From assembly GCA_965554225.1 (NCBI GenBank), contig CBEVZC010000133.1, forward strand, positions 1 to 8,119: 8,119 bases of DNA, written 5' to 3'. Numbering within the stretch: position 1 is the stretch's first letter; each line of letters begins with the position of its first letter. A program made the translations under genes and the position numbers. This DNA comes from BMS3ABIN04 sp965554225. GTDB taxonomy: Bacteria > Bacteroidota > Ignavibacteria > Ignavibacteriales > Melioribacteraceae. Under the pieces are notes generated by a model, which saw only the letters and a list, made by a program, of their open reading frames with translations, had not been told where the DNA came from and made no database searches. This document shows, piece by piece, positions 5,973-8,119 of this stretch.

Positions 5973-6785
5973 TTATGAACCCAAGAACATTTCTCGTATT
6001 CCTGCTCTAAATGCCTCTTCACCCACTTCGTTTCTCTGTGTGTGCATGGCTTTGGCATCTTTACCGGCTGGATACCTCAATTTTTGCTTTCCATCTGTAG
6101 CAGCCTCAAATACTACTTCAGCTATCTGTTCAGGAGTAGAATAATCCTTTTGGCGTTCCGGGTCCATGAAAACAGATAATACTTTTTGCATTTGTACATC
6201 GTATTCTTTGTGAGAAGTCAAGTCAAGGGAACGTCCCGCAAAGTCGGTTGCAATGCCTCCCGGGGATACAGTTTTCACACCTATACCAAATGGATTTAGT
6301 TCGAAAGCCAAGCTTTCGCTCCATCCTTCTAAACCCCATTTTGTGGCATGGTAAACCGAGTTGAAGGGCAAGGTTATTAATCCACCGATCGATGTTGTAG
6401 TTATAAAAAGACCACTTTTTCTTTCCCTAAAATGAGGAATAAACGCCTTTGTTACTCTCATTACTCCTAATAGGTTTGTATTGAGTTGCCGAACTATTTG
6501 GTCATCTGTGGCGGCTTCAAATGGGCCGGCCAAACCATAACCGGCATTATTAAAAACAACGTCAATGGCTCCTGTTGAGATCGCTTTTTCTACAGTTGAT
6601 TTAATTAGAGCAGTATCGGTAACGTCTAATGGAAGTAATGTGATGTTTTCTAATTTTTTGAGTTCTTCCTCTTTTTGAGGATTTCTCATTGTTGCCAAAA
6701 CATGCCAACCTTTACTTGCAAAGAGTTTTGCAGTTGCTTTTCCTAAACCGGAGGAAGCTCCTGTAATAAATATTCTTTTTGTCAT
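5973..6785 (-). CDS. SDR-family NAD(P)-dependent oxidoreductase
   Basis: A 270-residue classical short-chain dehydrogenase/reductase, full length. The nucleotide loop is TGASSGLG (8-15). R34 after the second strand (ATMRN) favours NADPH. D54-V55 binds the adenine ring region and NNAG is at 79-82. The catalytic set is N104, S132, Y145 and K149 (YHATK), followed by PGG (175-177). The C-terminal part (about 180-270) resembles the SDR subgroup that acts on ketones or aldehydes of unknown identity, so the substrate is not assignable. It is a soluble cytoplasmic enzyme. The ATG at 6785 gives the usual MTKRIFITGASSG start, though no Shine-Dalgarno sequence is visible. A dyad 50 bases upstream and a possible divergent gene remnant at 6902 suggest it was once controlled by a divergently coded regulator. 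The stop is next to the hairpin-rich region with no clear terminator. Confidence 0.93.
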   Translation of the reverse strand: MTKRIFITGASSGLGKATAKLFASKGWHVLATMRNPQKEEELKKLENITLLPLDVTDTALIKSTVEKAISTGAIDVVFNNAGYGLAGPFEAATDDQIVRQLNTNLLGVMRVTKAFIPHFRERKSGLFITTTSIGGLITLPFNSVYHATKWGLEGWSESLAFELNPFGIGVKTVSPGGIATDFAGRSLDLTSHKEYDVQMQKVLSVFMDPERQKDYSTPEQIAEVVFEAATDGKQKLRYPAGKDAKAMHTQRNEVGEEAFRAGIREMFLGS

Positions 6786-6834
6786 TATTTCATATTTAGT
6801 TATGTTAATCTCTTAATTGGCTACAGCATCTCAA

Positions 6835-6851
6835 TAAACGTATTGCGTTTA
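6835..6851. promoter_or_regulatory. Operator-like dyad upstream of the SDR gene
   Basis: TAAACG-TATTG-CGTTTA is a perfect 6-base inverted repeat with a 5-base spacer. It is centred about 58 bases before the SDR start, in the gap between the SDR gene and a plus-strand start at 6902. Size and place suit a dimeric repressor site; the regulator is not in the window. Confidence 0.4.
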
Positions 6852-6901
6852 ATGGGACTTTAAATTATTGTTCATTTATTACGTAAATTACTTCCAATTA
6901 T

Positions 6902-6937
6902 ATGAAAAAACAAGAAATATTATCTGAATATTACAAA
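6902..6937 (+). pseudogene. Possible 5' remnant of a divergent gene
   Basis: An ATG at 6902 opens a frame reading MKKQEILSEYYK, which looks like a genuine charged, helical protein start rather than noise. It meets the IS30-type end at about 6939 and stops at 6970 after 22 codons. The position, divergent from the SDR gene across a dyad, suits a truncated regulator gene. With only 12 codons left, family assignment is impossible and chance is a real alternative. Confidence 0.25.
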
Positions 6938-6938
6938 A

Positions 6939-6965
6939 GTAGATTCAACCCCCAAGTGCGACAAA
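6939..6965 (-). mobile_element. Solitary IS30-type terminal repeat
   Basis: GTAGATTCAA (6939-6948), a run of five C, then AAGTGCGACAAA (6954-6965). This is the inverted counterpart of the end at 27-51, with 20 of 25 bases identical, and the mismatches confined to the 5-base gap. On the minus strand it reads FVALGG and a stop, matching FVALTN at the left copy, as if both were the tails of transposase genes. No further IS sequence lies to its right, where the serine hydrolase reading frame follows directly, so the element has been almost wholly deleted. Confidence 0.42.
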
Positions 6966-7799
6966 GTTAAGGAAAATCATTGAAGAATAAATTGATTGTT
7001 CCTTTTTATCTCTAAAAACAGAACCATCATTTAATGCTCGAATAAATTTGCTCAAATCTTCTGCTGTTGCCAACATTGAACCAATATCATCTGTTTTTAA
7101 ATCGGCATCGTAACCAACATAATAACCACTCATTACATCATTCATATCTACATCGTTTATAGAACCATAAGTGTGGTTAAGATTCGAAGGCTCTAATATT
7201 TTTTCTTGAATAAATTGGAAGTGATTATAACCCAGGACTTTGTCCATAATTCTACAGAGCAATAAATAATTTGTGTTGAAATATTCGTTGTCTTCACCGG
7301 GTTTAAAATCAGCAGGTTTATCGAGAATTAATGCAAGCTTTTCATCATCATTTTCTTTTTGAGCTGCCCAATACATATAAGTGTCGGTAAAGTTTGGAAT
7401 ACCACTTCTATGCTTAACCAACATTCGCAAAGTTATTTTATCGGAATATTCTATTCTACCATTCAATTCCGGTAAGTAATCAGCGAGACTCTTTTCCAAA
7501 TTGAGCTTATCGTTCCTTACTAATTTGGCGACCGCTAAAGCATTATAAAGCTTACCCACACTTGCTATTTTGAACAATGCATGTGGATCTGCAGGTATTT
7601 TGTTTTCTCTGTTTTTATAGCCGGCTTCATAAAAAGCAGGCTCCTTTCCACCTTCATCTACATATACGATAATTCCATCAAAACACATCTCAGAAGCTTC
7701 ATTTACTTGCTCTTGCACGGTGTCGGGAAGTGGTTTTATCCATGCTTTTATTATTGGCCAAGGGACATATTTTAGTGAAATAATTGTTCCCAAGAACAA
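6945..7799 (-). pseudogene. Beta-lactamase-fold serine hydrolase, broken at both ends
   Basis: A 284-residue open frame of the beta-lactamase class C/penicillin-binding-like serine hydrolase family, normally an exported or lipid-anchored enzyme. The catalytic SVGK (S80-K83) and the YFN (Y173-N175, the YxN motif) are intact, with HRSGI at 130-134 and SMLATAEDLSKF at 241-252. The third active-site element (the H/K-T-G-type motif) and the last third of the fold are missing. After IYSS (270-273) the sequence leaves the family pattern I remember, and its last residues FVALGG come from the IS30-type end. The 5' end is also damaged: no ATG exists, translation can begin only at TTG 7799 or other rare codons, and the in-frame hydrophobic lead-in (TKQIIKIL) runs back to a TAG at 7826-7824. 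Beyond that lies unrelated barrel sequence. It is probably non-functional. Confidence 0.78.
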
Positions 7800-7851
7800 T
7801 AAGATTTTAATTATTTGTTTTGTCTATAAACAGCTTTATTTTGCAGAAGGT

Positions 7852-7971
7852 TTACTAAACTTTAATAACCTATTTGGTTACTCTTATAATAATGACTATT
7901 CAAAGCGCAAAGTTATTAAAAGTTATTTTGGTAGAAGAACTATAGTAATTGGCACAAGTATTAGTTTTTAA
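7852..7971 (+). pseudogene. C-terminal fragment of a TonB-dependent receptor / outer-membrane beta-barrel protein
   Basis: The last ~40 codons of a plus-strand frame read LLNFNNLFGYSYNND, then a basic stretch, then SYFGRRTIVIGTSISF and a stop. An NNLFGYxY turn followed by a final strand of alternating hydrophobic residues ending in phenylalanine is the usual close of Bacteroidota TonB-dependent receptors and related barrels, where the terminal aromatic is the assembly signal. The rest of the protein, several hundred residues, should lie to the left but is replaced by the antisense 5' end of the serine hydrolase. Recognition is from pattern alone over a short stretch. Confidence 0.42.
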
Positions 7972-8119
7972 TTTGAAAGATTCTTACCTTAAGACGTACA
8001 TAATTAACTTTAAATAATTATATATTCTTTTATTCATATTTTAATAGAAAATTATTTTATTTTATTATAAATAATTAATTATTTCTACCATAGCGTACTA
8101 TCCAGATTAATATTAAGCT
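7972..8119. other. Very AT-rich intergenic end of the window
   Basis: No gene, convincing hairpin terminator or repeat is seen in these 148 bases. Confidence 0.5.

Noticed and set aside
5890..6144. Plus-strand open frame of 84 codons at the SDR 3' end
   Set aside because: It is mostly antisense to conserved SDR sequence, and its 5' part is hairpin DNA.

Overview
The window is low-GC bacterial chromosome (about one third G+C by eye). All complete genes read on the minus strand. A Bacteroidota or Chlorobi/Ignavibacteria-type (FCB group) host is the best guess. The reasons are a cysteine-free PerR/Fur repressor of a kind I associate with that group, a SWIB-domain protein, a Bacteroidota-style outer-membrane barrel C-terminus, and a Bacteroidota-style serine hydrolase. 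Two genes (SWIB and katG) have strong Shine-Dalgarno sequences while the others have weak or none. The placement is inference, not proof.

Layout, left to right. Positions 1-53 look like the inner end of an IS30-type insertion sequence lying mostly off the left edge. 176-1147 is an MDR-family quinone oxidoreductase/alcohol dehydrogenase. 1300-1626 is a small SWIB-domain protein with a strong ribosome site. A clear intrinsic terminator (1901-1939) closes the next unit, a two-gene perR-katG operon (4578 down to 1983). In it a peroxide-sensing repressor overlaps the start of catalase-peroxidase by 8 bases. Immediately upstream of the perR promoter sits a CPBP membrane protease gene (4844-5611). 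It is bounded on both sides by ATCGTTAG and followed by a 130-base imperfect stem, which together look like an integron-type gene cassette with its attC site. 5638-5946 is non-coding and rich in hairpins. 5973-6785 is a short-chain dehydrogenase with an operator-like dyad upstream.

The right end (6902-7971) is a patchwork of broken pieces. It holds a possible 5' scrap of a plus-strand gene, a second IS30-type end in inverted orientation to the one at the left, a beta-lactamase-fold serine hydrolase that has lost both its start and its C-terminus, and the last ~40 codons of what looks like a TonB-dependent receptor/outer-membrane barrel on the plus strand. Nothing coding is seen from 7972 to the end.

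Functionally the core is oxidative-stress defence: PerR should repress its own gene and katG, and peroxide should release both. The two oxidoreductases could fit a stress or detoxification theme, but no direct link is shown. The most interesting signals are the cassette-like CPBP unit with no integrase in sight, and the inverted IS30-type ends that bracket 54-6938.
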